Below, one piece after another: positions 25,874 to 35,284 of a stretch of DNA of 64,000 bases (within the stretch, counting starts at the first letter, position 1; the number at the start of each line of letters is the position of its first letter). Made by a program: the position numbers and the translations under genes. Below the pieces are notes generated by a model. That model had not been told where the DNA came from and made no database searches. It was given only the letters and a program-made list of their open reading frames with translations. The stretch spans positions 6,076,001 to 6,140,000 of the forward strand of contig NZ_CP108070.1 of assembly GCF_036178845.1 (NCBI RefSeq), given 5' to 3'. The stretch comes from Streptomyces sp. NBC_00271 (GTDB taxonomy: Bacteria; Actinomycetota; Actinomycetes; Streptomycetales; Streptomycetaceae).

Positions 25874-27084
25874 CCACCACGGTGGTAGTGACCGGTCTGG
25901 GCATCGCCGCCCCCAACGGACTGGGCACACAGGACTACTGGGCCGCCACCCGGACCGGCAAGAACGGCATCGGGCGGGTCACCCGCTTCGACCCGTCCTC
26001 CTACCCCTCGACCCTCGCGGGCGAGGTGCCCGGCTTCGTCGCCGCGGACGTGCTGCCGAGCCGGCTGCTGCCGCAGACCGACCACATGACCCGGATGGCG
26101 CTGGTCGCCGCCGAGTGGGCGCTCGCGGACGCGGGCATCGACCCCAAGGAACTGCCCGAGTACGACATGGGCGTCGTCACGGCCAGTTCCTCGGGCGGCT
26201 TCGAGTTCGGACAGGGCGAGCTGGAGAAGCTGTGGAGCCAGGGCAGCCAGTACGTGTCCGCGTACCAGTCCTTCGCCTGGTTCTACGCCGTCAACAGCGG
26301 CCAGATATCCATCCGCAACGGGCTCAAGGGCCCCAGCGGCGTCATCGTCAGTGACGAGGCCGGCGGTCTCGACGCGGTGGCGCACGGCCGGCGGCTCATC
26401 CGCAAGGGCACCCCGATGATCGTCTCCGGGGGCGTCGACGCGTCGATCTGCCCCTGGGGCTGGGTGGCGCAGATGGCCGGCGACCGGCTGAGCACCAGCG
26501 ACGAGCCGACCCGTGCCTACCTGCCCTTCGACGCCGACGCGGCCGGTTACGTACCGGGCGAGGGCGGCGCCATCCTGATCATGGAGTCGGTCGAGTCGGC
26601 GTGCGAGCGCGGCGCCAAGATCTACGGCGAGATCGCGGGCTACGGCTCGACGTTCGACCCGCGGCCCGGCAGCGACCGCGAGCCCGCCCTGCGCAAGGCG
26701 ATCGAACTCGCCCTCGCCGACGCGGGCACCGCCCCCGAGGACGTCGACGTGGTCTTCGCGGACGCGGCGGGCGTGCCGGAGCTGGACCGTGTCGAGGCCG
26801 ACGCGATCTCGGCGGTCTTCGGGGTCCGGGGTGTCCCGGTCACCGCGCCCAAGACGATGACGGGCCGGCTGTACTCCGGCGCGGCCCCGCTCGACGTCGC
26901 CACCGCGCTGCTGGCCATCGAGGAGGGCCTCATCCCTCCGACGGTCCACATCAACCCCGACGAGGAGTACGGCCTCGACCTGGTCCTCAACCAGTCGCGC
27001 ACCGCCCAGGTGCGCACCGCCCTGGTCCTGGCCCGCGGTTACGGCGGCTTCAACTCGGCCGTCGTGGTCCGCGCCGTCGACTGA
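25870..27084 (+). CDS. Type II polyketide ketosynthase beta subunit (chain length factor), Gln-to-Glu at active site
   Basis: 404 residues, homologous to KS-alpha but lacking the nucleophilic Cys. In most chain length factors that site is Gln in a EQAGG-type motif; here it is Glu163 in [13 protein letters not shown] (codon GAG at 26356-26358). The beta subunit fixes chain length and decarboxylates malonyl-ACP to prime the chain. The C-terminal region ([32 protein letters not shown]) is intact, so this is not a decayed gene. The expected product class is decaketide from cluster context, which sequence alone cannot prove. Confidence 0.95.
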   Translation: MTTTVVVTGLGIAAPNGLGTQDYWAATRTGKNGIGRVTRFDPSSYPSTLAGEVPGFVAADVLPSRLLPQTDHMTRMALVAAEWALADAGIDPKELPEYDMGVVTASSSGGFEFGQGELEKLWSQGSQYVSAYQSFAWFYAVNSGQISIRNGLKGPSGVIVSDEAGGLDAVAHGRRLIRKGTPMIVSGGVDASICPWGWVAQMAGDRLSTSDEPTRAYLPFDADAAGYVPGEGGAILIMESVESACERGAKIYGEIAGYGSTFDPRPGSDREPALRKAIELALADAGTAPEDVDVVFADAAGVPELDRVEADAISAVFGVRGVPVTAPKTMTGRLYSGAAPLDVATALLAIEEGLIPPTVHINPDEEYGLDLVLNQSRTAQVRTALVLARGYGGFNSAVVVRAVD

Positions 27085-27157
27085 CCGGCACCCCCTGCCC
27101 CCCACACCCCCAAGACCCCCGACTGAACGATCCATTTCGACCTGGGAAGGAACCCAC

Positions 27158-27433
27158 GTGTCCACTTCGGAATTCACCCTGGACGACCTGCGCCGCATCC
27201 TCCAGGAGGGCGCCGGTGTCGACGAGGGCGTCGACCTCGACGGCGACATCCTCGACGAGCCGTTCGAAGTCCTCGGCTACGAGTCGCTGGCGCTCCTGGA
27301 GACCGGCAGCCGTATCGAGCGCGAGTACGGGATCGTCCTCGACGAGGACCTGCTGACCGACGCCGACACCCCGCGCGCCCTCATCGAGGCCGTGAACCAG
27401 CAGTTCGGCGCCGACGAGCCCGCCGCCGCCTGA
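27158..27433 (+). CDS. Acyl carrier protein of the type II synthase
   Basis: 91 residues from a GTG, GGAAGGA upstream. Four-helix carrier with phosphopantetheine attachment Ser43 in VLGYESLALLETGSRI, a variant of the usual DSL motif (ESL). It holds the growing chain for the ketosynthases, ketoreductase and cyclases. It must be activated by a phosphopantetheinyl transferase; a Sfp-type enzyme is encoded at 37327-38133. Confidence 0.96.
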   Translation: MSTSEFTLDDLRRILQEGAGVDEGVDLDGDILDEPFEVLGYESLALLETGSRIEREYGIVLDEDLLTDADTPRALIEAVNQQFGADEPAAA

Positions 27434-27558
27434 CGCCCGACGGCGTTCCCGGACCGGGCGAAACCTTTCACCTGACCTCGTGACCTCGTCCGGTCCGGCT
27501 CCGCCGCAGCCCCGCAGAAGCAAGCGCCATCCCGCAGAACAAGAGGGAGAGGAAGCAC

Positions 27559-28344
27559 ATGTCAACGCTGGAAAAGCGGGTCGCTCTCATATCGGGGGCC
27601 ACCAGCGGCATCGGCCTCGCGTCCGCGCGGGCGCTGGCCGCGGCCGGCCACCGTGTGTTCATCGGCGCCCGCAGCGCGGACAACGTCGCCGAGACCGTCA
27701 AGATCCTCCAGGAGGAGGGCATCGACGCCGACGGCACGGTCCTCGACGTCCGCGACCCCGCCTCGGTCGGCGCCTTCGTGCAGGCCGCGGTCGACCGCTT
27801 CGGCACCGTCGACGTCCTGGTCAACAACGCCGGCCGGTCCGGTGGCGGCGTCACCGCCGACATCGAGGACGAGCTGTGGACCGATGTCATCGACACCAAC
27901 CTCAACAGCGTGTTCCGGCTGACGCGGGAGGTGCTCAACACCGGCGGCATGCGCCACAAGAGCCGTGGCCGCATCATCAACATCGCCTCCACGGCCGGCA
28001 AGCAGGGCGTGGTCCTGGGAGCCCCCTACTCCGCCTCGAAGCACGGCGTGGTCGGTTTCACCAAGGCCCTCGGCAATGAGCTGGCCCCCACCGGCATCAC
28101 CGTGAACGCCGTCTGCCCGGGCTATGTCGAGACGCCGATGGCCCAGCGCGTGCGCGCCGGATACGCGGCCGCCTACGACACCTCCGAGGACGCCATCCTC
28201 GAGAAGTTCCAGGCCAAGATCCCGCTCGGCCGCTACTCCACCCCCGAGGAGGTCGCCGGCATGGTCGCCTACCTCGCCTCCGACACGGCCGCCTCGGTCA
28301 CCGCTCAGGCCATCAACGTCTGCGGCGGACTCGGCAACTTCTGA
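27559..28344 (+). CDS. Polyketide C-9 ketoreductase (SDR)
   Basis: 261 residues. Classical short-chain dehydrogenase: cofactor motif SGATSGIGLA, NNAGRSGGGV, catalytic Ser in NIASTAGKQG and YSASKHGVVGF with Tyr and Lys. The end NVCGGLGNF is typical of actIII-like reductases of type II synthases. It reduces the C-9 carbonyl of the nascent chain with NADPH, directing the first ring closure. AGAGGAAG lies before ATG 27559. Confidence 0.95.
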   Translation: MSTLEKRVALISGATSGIGLASARALAAAGHRVFIGARSADNVAETVKILQEEGIDADGTVLDVRDPASVGAFVQAAVDRFGTVDVLVNNAGRSGGGVTADIEDELWTDVIDTNLNSVFRLTREVLNTGGMRHKSRGRIINIASTAGKQGVVLGAPYSASKHGVVGFTKALGNELAPTGITVNAVCPGYVETPMAQRVRAGYAAAYDTSEDAILEKFQAKIPLGRYSTPEEVAGMVAYLASDTAASVTAQAINVCGGLGNF

Positions 28345-28394
28345 GCACCCCCACCGACCGGCAGCCCGTACCCAGCCATGGAGAAGAAAGCGTC

Positions 28395-29330
28395 ATGACG
28401 ACCCGTGAGGTAGAGCACGAGATCACGATCGCCGCGCCCGCACCGGCCGTGTACCGGCTGCTGGCGGAGGTCACCAACTGGCCCCGGATCTTCCCGCCCA
28501 CCATCCACGTGGACCGCGTGGAGCACGACGGCTCCCAGGAGCGGATACGGATCTGGGCCACCGCCAACGGCGAGGCCAAGAACTGGACCTCGCGCCGCGA
28601 ACTGGACCCCGAGGCCCTGCGCATCACCTTCCGCCAGGAGGTGACCGCCCCGCCGGTCGCCGCGATGGGCGGCACCTGGATCATCGAGCCGCTCGGCGAG
28701 AACGCCTCCCGGGTACGGCTGCTGCACGACTACCGCGCCGTCGACGACGACCCGCACGACCTCCTGTGGATCGACCAGGCCGTCGACAAGAACAGCCGTT
28801 CCGAGCTGGCCGCGCTGAAGAAGAACGTCGAGTTCGCGCACGCGGCGGAGGAGGTGACCTTCTCCTTCGAGGACACCGTCTACGTCGACGGTTCGGCGAA
28901 GGACGTGTACGCCTTCATCAACGAGGCGAACCTGTGGTCGGAGCGTCTGCCGCACGTGGCGACGGTCCGTCTGGAAGAGGACACCGTGGGACTCCAGACC
29001 CTGGAGATGGACACCCGGGCCAAGGACGGCTCCGTCCACACCACCAAGTCCTACCGGGTGACCTTCCCCCACCAGCGCATCGCGTACAAGCAGGTCACCC
29101 TGCCCGCGCTGATGACCCTCCACACCGGCCACTGGACCTTCCAGGACACCGACCAGGGCGTCGCGGCCACCTCCCAGCACACCGTCACCCTCAACACGGA
29201 CAACATCGAGAGCATCCTCGGCTGCGGGGCCACCGTCGCCGACGCCCGCGAGTACGTCCACACGGCCCTGTCCACCAACAGCCGAGCCACCCTCACCCAC
29301 GCCAAGGCCTTCGCAGAGAACAGGCGTTGA
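28395..29330 (+). CDS. Di-domain aromatase/cyclase (first copy)
   Basis: 311 residues in two SRPBCC/START-like halves: residues 1-150 (TREVEHEITIAAPAPAVYRL, WPRIFPPTIHVD) and 155-311 (FEDTVYVDGSAKDVYAFINE). Di-domain enzymes of this type close and aromatise the first ring of reduced polyketides. The C-terminal half is identical at DNA level over 278 bp to the gene at 38130-39083, while the N-terminal halves differ; gene conversion is the best explanation. It is followed after 2 bp by a flavin monooxygenase gene. Confidence 0.93.
   Translation: MTTREVEHEITIAAPAPAVYRLLAEVTNWPRIFPPTIHVDRVEHDGSQERIRIWATANGEAKNWTSRRELDPEALRITFRQEVTAPPVAAMGGTWIIEPLGENASRVRLLHDYRAVDDDPHDLLWIDQAVDKNSRSELAALKKNVEFAHAAEEVTFSFEDTVYVDGSAKDVYAFINEANLWSERLPHVATVRLEEDTVGLQTLEMDTRAKDGSVHTTKSYRVTFPHQRIAYKQVTLPALMTLHTGHWTFQDTDQGVAATSQHTVTLNTDNIESILGCGATVADAREYVHTALSTNSRATLTHAKAFAENRR
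28910..29187 (+). repeat. 278-bp perfect inverted repeat, copy 1
   Basis: Every base matches the reverse complement of 38273-38550 in my line-by-line comparison. The tract lies inside the C-terminal half of the first aromatase/cyclase; flanking sequence is similar but diverged. Confidence 0.95.
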
Positions 29331-29332
29331 CG

Positions 29333-30853
29333 ATGACGACGGACCATCAGGACACCGACACGGCCATCCTGGACACCGACGTCCTCGTGGTCGGAGCGGG
29401 CCCCGCCGGGCTGATGCTCGCCACCGAGCTGAGGCTGGGCGGCGCCGAGGTGGTCGTCGTCGACCAGCGCCCCGGCCCGACCACCGAATCCCGGGCCTCC
29501 ACCCTGCACGCCCGCACGATGGAGATCCTCGACTCCCGCGGGCTGCTGAACGAGCTCGGTACGCCGCCGTGCGAGCCGCGCGGTCACTTCGGCGGCGTAC
29601 CGCTGGACCTGACGCTGCCCAGCTCGCACCCCGGGCAGTGGAAGGTCGCGCAGACCCGCACCGAGGAGCTGCTGCAGCGGCGGGCCGCCGAGCTGGGCGC
29701 CGATCTCCGGCGCCGGCACCAGCTGCTGTCCCTCACGGCGGAGGACGGGGTGGAGGCCGAGGCCATCGGTCCCTACGGTCCCGTCCGCATCCGGGCCCGC
29801 TACCTGGTCGGCTGCGACGGCGAGGACAGCACCGTACGGCGCCTGGTCCGGGCCCCCTTCCCGGGCCGGGACGCCGCACGCGAACTGCTGCGCGCCGACG
29901 TCTGCGGCGTCGAGGTCGCCGACCGGCGCTTCCAGCGCCTGGAGCACGGGCTCGCCATCGCCGCCACCCGCGAGGGGGTGACCCGGGTGATGGTCCACGA
30001 GTTCGGGCGCCCCGCCGCCGAACGCGGCGGCGCCGAGCCGGACTTCGCGGAGGTCACCGACGTCTGGAAGCGCGTCACCGGCGAGGACATCAGCCAGGGC
30101 ACCCCGCTGTGGGTCAACGCCTTCGGCGACGCCAACCGGCAGCTCGCCCACTACCGGCACGGTCGCGTCCTGTTCGCCGGGGACGCGGCGCACCGGCAGA
30201 TGCCGAGCGGCGGACAGGCCCTCAACCTGGGCGTCCAGGACGCCTTCAACCTCGGCTGGAAGCTCGCCGCCGTCGTCGGCGGCAGCGCGGGCGAGGACCT
30301 CCTCGACACCTACCACTCCGAGCGCCACACCGTGGGCCGCCAGGTCCTCGCGAACATCCGGGCCCAGGTCGAGCTGCTGCTCGGCGGCCCGGAGGTCGAA
30401 CCCGCCCGCGCCCTGCTCACCGAACTCGTCGCCCTGGACGGCGTACGGCAGCATCTCGCCGGGATGATCAGCGGCCTCGGCATCCGGTACGACGTCGAGG
30501 GCCCCGAGATCCACTCCGCCGCACACCCGCTGCTCGGGCGGCGGTTGCCGGACGTGTGGCTGGAGCCCGCGGAGGGCGGCGCGCGGCGCCGTACGACCGA
30601 ACTGTTGCGCACCGGTCGCGGGTTGCTGCTGTCCCTGGACGGGGACGGCGCCCCGGCGCTGCGCGCGACGGCGGCTCCCTGGTCGGACCGGGTCGCCTTC
30701 GTCGCCGACCGCCCCGTGGCCGGCGGCCCGCTGTCGGCCGGGCAGACCCTGCTGGTCCGCCCCGACGGCTATGTGGCCTGGGCCGGTTCCGGTGCGGCCG
30801 GTCTGGCGCGGGCGCTGACCCGCTGGTTCGGCACCGCGGCCGCCGACGACTGA
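29333..30853 (+). CDS. FAD-dependent aromatic monooxygenase (PgaE/JadF-like)
   Basis: 506 residues from ATG 29333. Group A flavoprotein hydroxylase: FAD motif VVGAGPAGLMLATELRLGG near residue 20, DG motif in LVGCDGEDSTVRR, and FAGDAAHRQMPSGGQALNLG. A C-terminal thioredoxin-like extension ends in LVRPDGYVAW. In angucycline pathways the oxygenase directly after the aromatase/cyclase hydroxylates C-12 and C-12b and sets up ring B. In canonical enzymes the motif is GDAAHxxxPxGGQGxNxG; here GQA replaces GQG. Two paralogues occur in the window (31051 and 45487). Confidence 0.9.
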   Translation: MTTDHQDTDTAILDTDVLVVGAGPAGLMLATELRLGGAEVVVVDQRPGPTTESRASTLHARTMEILDSRGLLNELGTPPCEPRGHFGGVPLDLTLPSSHPGQWKVAQTRTEELLQRRAAELGADLRRRHQLLSLTAEDGVEAEAIGPYGPVRIRARYLVGCDGEDSTVRRLVRAPFPGRDAARELLRADVCGVEVADRRFQRLEHGLAIAATREGVTRVMVHEFGRPAAERGGAEPDFAEVTDVWKRVTGEDISQGTPLWVNAFGDANRQLAHYRHGRVLFAGDAAHRQMPSGGQALNLGVQDAFNLGWKLAAVVGGSAGEDLLDTYHSERHTVGRQVLANIRAQVELLLGGPEVEPARALLTELVALDGVRQHLAGMISGLGIRYDVEGPEIHSAAHPLLGRRLPDVWLEPAEGGARRRTTELLRTGRGLLLSLDGDGAPALRATAAPWSDRVAFVADRPVAGGPLSAGQTLLVRPDGYVAWAGSGAAGLARALTRWFGTAAADD

Positions 30854-31050
30854 GTACGACCAAGGACGGCGTACGACCGCACGGCCCGTCACGGACAAGC
30901 CCAGGCGCACGCACAGCCACAGGCAAAGGCACGGCACGGCAGGGCACGGACAAGCTCACGCACACGCACGGACCAGCACACGCACAGCTGAGGCACCGCA
31001 CGTCACCCACCGATGCGACGCGCGCCCGGGCGCGCGAGGAGAGGACACCC

Positions 31051-32526
31051 ATGGACGCGCAGATGGACGCGGACGTCATCGTCGTCGGCGCCGGCCCGGC
31101 CGGGCTGATGCTGGCCGGGGAACTGCGGCTGGGCGGGGTGAGCGTCATCGTCGCCGAGCGGCTGGCGCGGCCCACCGGACAGTCGCGCGGGCTCGGGTTC
31201 ACCGCCCGCGCCATGGAGTCCTTCGACCAGCGCGGTCTCGTCCCGCGCTTCGGCGGGCTGGAGAAGAGCCCGATGGGCCACTTCGGCGGGGTGCAGTTCG
31301 ACTACACCGTGCTGGAGGACGCCCACTTCGGGGCCCGCGGCGTCCCCCAGTCCCAGACGGAGGCGGTTCTGGAGGAGTGGGCGGGCGAGCTCGGCGCGGA
31401 CATCCGGCGGGGCTGGGAGTTCCTGGCGCTGGAGCAGGACGGGACCGGGGTCACCGTCACCGTGGCCGCGCCCGACGGCGAGCGCACGCTGCGCGCCGCG
31501 TACCTGGTGGGCGCCGACGGCGGGCACAGCCCGGTGCGCAAGGCCGCGGGCTTCGACTTCCCCGGTACGCCCGCCACCCGCGGCATGTATCTCGCGGATG
31601 TCGTCGGCTGCGAGATCCCGCCGCGCTTCCTGGGCGAGCGGCTGCCCGGCGGCATGGTGATGGCCGCGCCGCTGAAGGAGGGCGTGGACCGGATCATCGT
31701 GTGTGAGCACGGCACCCCGCCGGCCGACCGCAGTGAGACCCCGGAGTTCGCCGAAGTGGCGGCGGCCTGGGAGCGGTTGACGGGTGAGGACATCTCCGGC
31801 GGCGGCGCGGACTGGGTCAGCTCCTTCACGGATGCCACCCGCCAGGTCACCGAGTACCGGCGCGGGCGGGTGCTGCTCGTCGGCGACGCCGCGCACATCC
31901 ATCTGCCGGCCGGCGGCCAGGGACTGAGCACCGGTGTCCAGGACGCGGTCAACCTCGGCTGGAAGCTCGCGGCGACCGTCCAGGGCCGGGCTCCCGAGGG
32001 ACTGCTCGACACCTACCACGACGAGCGTCACGCGGTCGGCGCGCGGCTGCTGATGAACACCAAGGCACAGGGCACGGTCTTCCTCGGCGGCCCCGAGTCC
32101 CAGCCGCTGCGTGATCTGTTCGCCGAGCTCATCGGCCTCGATTCGGTCAAGCGGCACCTCGCCGGGGTGGTCAGCCACCTCGACGTCCGCTACGACCTCG
32201 GAGGCGCCGGGGACTCGCTGGTCGGGCGCAGGTTGCCGCCGCGGGCGCTGAACACCGCCGCCGGCGAGGTCCGTACGCCCGAACTCCTCCACGCCGCCCA
32301 GGGCGTGCTGCTCGACCTCGCCGACGACTCCGTACTGCGCGAGGCGGCTGCCCGCTGGAAGGACCGCGTCACCGTCGTCACCGGCACCCCGCAGGACCCG
32401 GCCGCGTTCGGCGGCGCCGCCGCGGTGCTGGTCCGCCCCGACGGCTATGTGGCCTGGGCGGACACCGGTTCGGCGGAGCTGTGCGCGACGCTGCGCCGCT
32501 GGTTCGGCGCACCCGAAGCCCGCTGA
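31051..32526 (+). CDS. FAD-dependent aromatic monooxygenase (PgaE/JadH-like)
   Basis: 491 residues from ATG 31051 with GAGGAGAGG upstream. Same architecture as the preceding oxygenase: VVGAGPAGLMLAGELRLGG, LVGADGGHSPVRKAAG, GDAAHIHLPAGGQGLSTG and LVRPDGYVAWADTG. Its active region is closer to the gene at 45487 (shared SRGLGFTARAMESFDQRG-type segment) than to its neighbour. It likely performs a further hydroxylation or dehydration on the angucyclinone. The 200-bp gap before it is rich in CACGCAC-like short repeats and holds no gene. Confidence 0.9.
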   Translation: MDAQMDADVIVVGAGPAGLMLAGELRLGGVSVIVAERLARPTGQSRGLGFTARAMESFDQRGLVPRFGGLEKSPMGHFGGVQFDYTVLEDAHFGARGVPQSQTEAVLEEWAGELGADIRRGWEFLALEQDGTGVTVTVAAPDGERTLRAAYLVGADGGHSPVRKAAGFDFPGTPATRGMYLADVVGCEIPPRFLGERLPGGMVMAAPLKEGVDRIIVCEHGTPPADRSETPEFAEVAAAWERLTGEDISGGGADWVSSFTDATRQVTEYRRGRVLLVGDAAHIHLPAGGQGLSTGVQDAVNLGWKLAATVQGRAPEGLLDTYHDERHAVGARLLMNTKAQGTVFLGGPESQPLRDLFAELIGLDSVKRHLAGVVSHLDVRYDLGGAGDSLVGRRLPPRALNTAAGEVRTPELLHAAQGVLLDLADDSVLREAAARWKDRVTVVTGTPQDPAAFGGAAAVLVRPDGYVAWADTGSAELCATLRRWFGAPEAR

Positions 32527-32611
32527 GAGCCACCACCGGCAACCGCTCCGCACGAGAGCACCCACACGAAAGCACGAACACGCAAGCACGAACACGAGAG
32601 GAAGTACCCCA

Positions 32612-33562
32612 GTGAGCGTTCCCACGGTCGAGACCATCCCCTCGTCCGTACCCGGTCCGGCCATGCCCTCGATGTCCCCGGGTGTGCGCCCCGTCGCCCT
32701 GGCGGCCGGTGACGTCACGCTCTCCGCGCTGATCGCCCAACCCTCCGGGCCGCCGCGGGCCACGGTCGTCGCGGTGCACGGGGGAGGAATGAGCGCCGGG
32801 TACTTCGACGGGCAGGCCCACCCCGACGTCTCCCTGCTCGCCCTCGGCGCCCGGCTCGGCTACACCATGGTCGCCGTCGACCGGCCCGGCTACGGGCTGT
32901 CCGCCGCGGACGCCCCGAGCGGTCAGACCCTGGCCGAGCAGTCAGCGGCGCTGCACGCGGCACTGCGGCACCTGGCCGGCCGCGCCGAGACGGGCGCCGG
33001 GGTGTTCCTGCTCGCGCACTCCTTCGGCGGCAAGCTCGCCCTGACGTACGCCGCCTGCCAGGCCGGCGATCCGGATCCGGCCGTACCGCCGCTGCTCGGG
33101 CTCGACATCTCCGGGCTCGGCCGGGACTACGCGGTCGACCACCCGGAGGGCGGCCCCGACCCGCACCAGCACCGGCACTGGAAGCGGAACTGGGGTGCCC
33201 TGCGCTTCTACCCGCCGAACACCTTCCGCGAGGCCGAGGGCCTGGTCGCCCCGATGCCCCCGCGCGAGCAGGCCGAGGCACTCCAGTGGCCGCGGCGGTT
33301 CCCGGTCGCGGCGGCGGCCGTGCAGGTCCCGGTGCGGCTGACGTTCGCCGAGCAGGAACTGTGGTGGCACCACGACGAGGACACCGTCGCCGACCTCGCC
33401 GCGCACTTCGCCTCGGCGCCGTCCGCAGCCGTCGACCGTCAGCCCGGTGCCGGGCACAACATCAGCCTCGGCTGGGCCGCCCGCACCTACCACCTGCGCG
33501 CGTTCGCGTTCTTCGAGGAATGCCTCGCGCGCCGGTCCGCGGGCGCGTCCGTGACGCCCTGA
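32612..33562 (+). CDS. Alpha/beta-fold hydrolase
   Basis: 316 residues from GTG 32612 (GAGAGGAAG upstream). Oxyanion-hole HGGGMSAGYFD, nucleophile elbow LLAHSFGGKLAL with Ser, and catalytic His in PGAGHNISLG; the acid residue is probably in the TFAEQELWW segment. Substrate is unknown: candidates are an ester or thioester of the polyketide, or an epoxide as handled by hydrolases of the kinamycin pathway. A tandem 14-bp repeat (AAGCACGAACACG at 32570 and 32584) lies just before its ribosome-binding site. Confidence 0.8.
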   Translation: MSVPTVETIPSSVPGPAMPSMSPGVRPVALAAGDVTLSALIAQPSGPPRATVVAVHGGGMSAGYFDGQAHPDVSLLALGARLGYTMVAVDRPGYGLSAADAPSGQTLAEQSAALHAALRHLAGRAETGAGVFLLAHSFGGKLALTYAACQAGDPDPAVPPLLGLDISGLGRDYAVDHPEGGPDPHQHRHWKRNWGALRFYPPNTFREAEGLVAPMPPREQAEALQWPRRFPVAAAAVQVPVRLTFAEQELWWHHDEDTVADLAAHFASAPSAAVDRQPGAGHNISLGWAARTYHLRAFAFFEECLARRSAGASVTP

Positions 33563-33566
33563 TGCC

Positions 33567-34931
33567 ATGACGACCACACGGCCCGGCGCCAGGGACACGA
33601 CGAAGAGGGCGAGGCGGGGAAGGAGGGGCAGGTCGGCCGCGGGCGTCGGCAGCCGTCGTACGCCCTTCCGGTCTCTGTCCGTGCGCAACTTCCGGCTCTT
33701 CGCGGCCGGCCAGGTCGTCTCGGTCGCGGGCACCTGGATGATGGTCACCGCCCAGGACTGGCTGGTGCTCTCCCTGACGGGGGACTCCGGCACGGCCCTG
33801 GGCACCGTGACCGCGCTCCAGTTCACCCCACTGCTGCTGTTCACGCTGTACGGCGGCCGGCTCGCCGACCGCCACGACAAGCGGCTGCTGCTCACCCTCG
33901 CCAACCTGGTCTCCGGCGCCCTCGCGCTGGCACTCTCCGTACTCGTCCTGGCCGGCTCCGCCCAGCTGTGGCAGCTGTATCTGTTCGCGCTGGGCCTCGG
34001 CACCGTCAACGCGGTCGAGGTGCCCACCCGGATGGCGTTCGTCAGCGAGATGGTCGGCCCCGAACTGCTGCCCAACGCCTCGGCGCTCAGCGCCGCCTAC
34101 TTCAACACCGCCCGCGTGGTGGGTCCCGCCCTCGCCGGACTGCTGATCAGCGCGGTCGGCGCGGGGACGGCCATGCTGATCAACGCGGTCAGCTATCTCG
34201 CCACCGTGACCGGGCTGCGGCTGATGCGCCCGGGGGAACTCCTGCGCACGGCCCCGCCGGAGCGCGGGGTCAAGGTGGTCGACGGGCTGCGGTACGTGCG
34301 CGGGCACCCTGACCTGTTCGTGCCGCTGGCGCTGGTCGCCGTGGTCGGCCTGTTCGGCTTCAACTTCCAGCTCACCCTGCCGCTGCTCGCCAAGACCGTC
34401 TTCCACTCGGGCGCGACCGCGTTCGGGCTGCTGACCACGGCGTTCGCCGCCGGTTCGCTGCTCGGCGCGTTCGCCTCCACCGTGCGCAGCGCCCGCCCGG
34501 CCGCCCTGACCGTCACCGCCTCCGCACTCGCCTTCGGGCTCCTCGAGACGGCGGCAGGCTGGTCGCCCACCTACGCGTGGGCGGCCCTGCTGCTGTTTCT
34601 GACCGGCTTCGCCACCCTCTACTTCGCCCAAGCCGCCAACCACCGCATCCAGTTGGGCAGCGACGCCGCCTATCGCGGCCGGGTGATGGCGCTCTACACG
34701 CTCATCCTGCAAGGACTCACCCCACTCGGCGCCCTCCTCGTGGGCTGGCTCACCGTCCGTCACGGTGCGCGCTCCGGCCTGTACGTGGGAGGGCTCGCCT
34801 CGTCGGCGGCGGCGCTCGCGGTGCTGCTCGCGGGGCGCACACGTCGATTCCTTCCCAGCCATCGGCCGGAACCGGCACTCCTCGGGCCCGGCCCTCTCCC
34901 TGAAAGGCAGCCCCATGAGTCCCCTGAGTGA
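33567..34931 (+). CDS. Major facilitator superfamily exporter (MFS_3, EntS-like)
   Basis: 454 residues, about 12 membrane helices after a basic N-terminus. Signature NFRLFAAGQVVSVAGTWMM and the A-like motif in YGGRLADRHDKRLLL mark the MFS_3 group, which exports small molecules by proton antiport. A starting point 4 bp after the hydrolase and a 17-bp overlap with the next gene indicate one operon. It likely exports the product or an intermediate; a second, 14-helix exporter is encoded at 43315. Confidence 0.88.
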   Translation: MTTTRPGARDTTKRARRGRRGRSAAGVGSRRTPFRSLSVRNFRLFAAGQVVSVAGTWMMVTAQDWLVLSLTGDSGTALGTVTALQFTPLLLFTLYGGRLADRHDKRLLLTLANLVSGALALALSVLVLAGSAQLWQLYLFALGLGTVNAVEVPTRMAFVSEMVGPELLPNASALSAAYFNTARVVGPALAGLLISAVGAGTAMLINAVSYLATVTGLRLMRPGELLRTAPPERGVKVVDGLRYVRGHPDLFVPLALVAVVGLFGFNFQLTLPLLAKTVFHSGATAFGLLTTAFAAGSLLGAFASTVRSARPAALTVTASALAFGLLETAAGWSPTYAWAALLLFLTGFATLYFAQAANHRIQLGSDAAYRGRVMALYTLILQGLTPLGALLVGWLTVRHGARSGLYVGGLASSAAALAVLLAGRTRRFLPSHRPEPALLGPGPLPERQPHESPE

Positions 34932-35229
34932 CGACACCCCGTGCAGTTGGCTCGACCGGCTCCCGGACCCGGTCCAGCTGCGCGCCATGCCCCCCGACGC
35001 ACGAGCCCGCACCATCGGCCACTGCCTGCGCCTCGAACTGCACGACCTGCTCGCGGTCCCGCCGGGGCACCGGCTCTCGCCCGGTCTGCCGTTGCGCGGC
35101 CAGGGCCTGGACCCGCTCGACGCCCTGCACCTGGGGCGCCGGATCCGGCGCGCCCTCGACGCCGAGGTGCCCGCCGAGGTGCTGCGGGAGAGCACCGTCG
35201 GCGAACTGACCGCGTTGCTCGCCCGCTGA
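34915..35229 (+). CDS. Degenerate acyl-carrier-like protein lacking the phosphopantetheine serine
   Basis: 104 residues from ATG 34915, with AAAGG upstream inside the end of the exporter gene. The C-terminal 75 residues follow the ACP pattern: LSPGLPLRGQGLDPLDAL, then HLGRRIRRAL, then ESTVGELTALL. At the place of the attachment Ser in (L)GxDSLxAxxL there is Pro67 (codon CCG at 35113-35115). Surrounding ACP positions, reading frame and codon usage are intact, so it looks maintained, not decaying. It cannot carry a phosphopantetheine arm there. A structural, targeting or regulatory role with the synthase or carboxylase is possible; I know no characterised equivalent in angucycline clusters. A non-ACP small helical protein is the alternative. 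Confidence 0.7.
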   Translation: MSPLSDDTPCSWLDRLPDPVQLRAMPPDARARTIGHCLRLELHDLLAVPPGHRLSPGLPLRGQGLDPLDALHLGRRIRRALDAEVPAEVLRESTVGELTALLAR

Positions 35230-35284
35230 CCGAACCGTCGTTCCTCTTGATCCACTTTGATCCACTTGAATGGGAGATCCGTAC

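Noticed and set aside
34915-35229. Annotation as a second functional ACP
   Set aside because: The attachment serine is replaced by proline and no other serine lies in the same loop.
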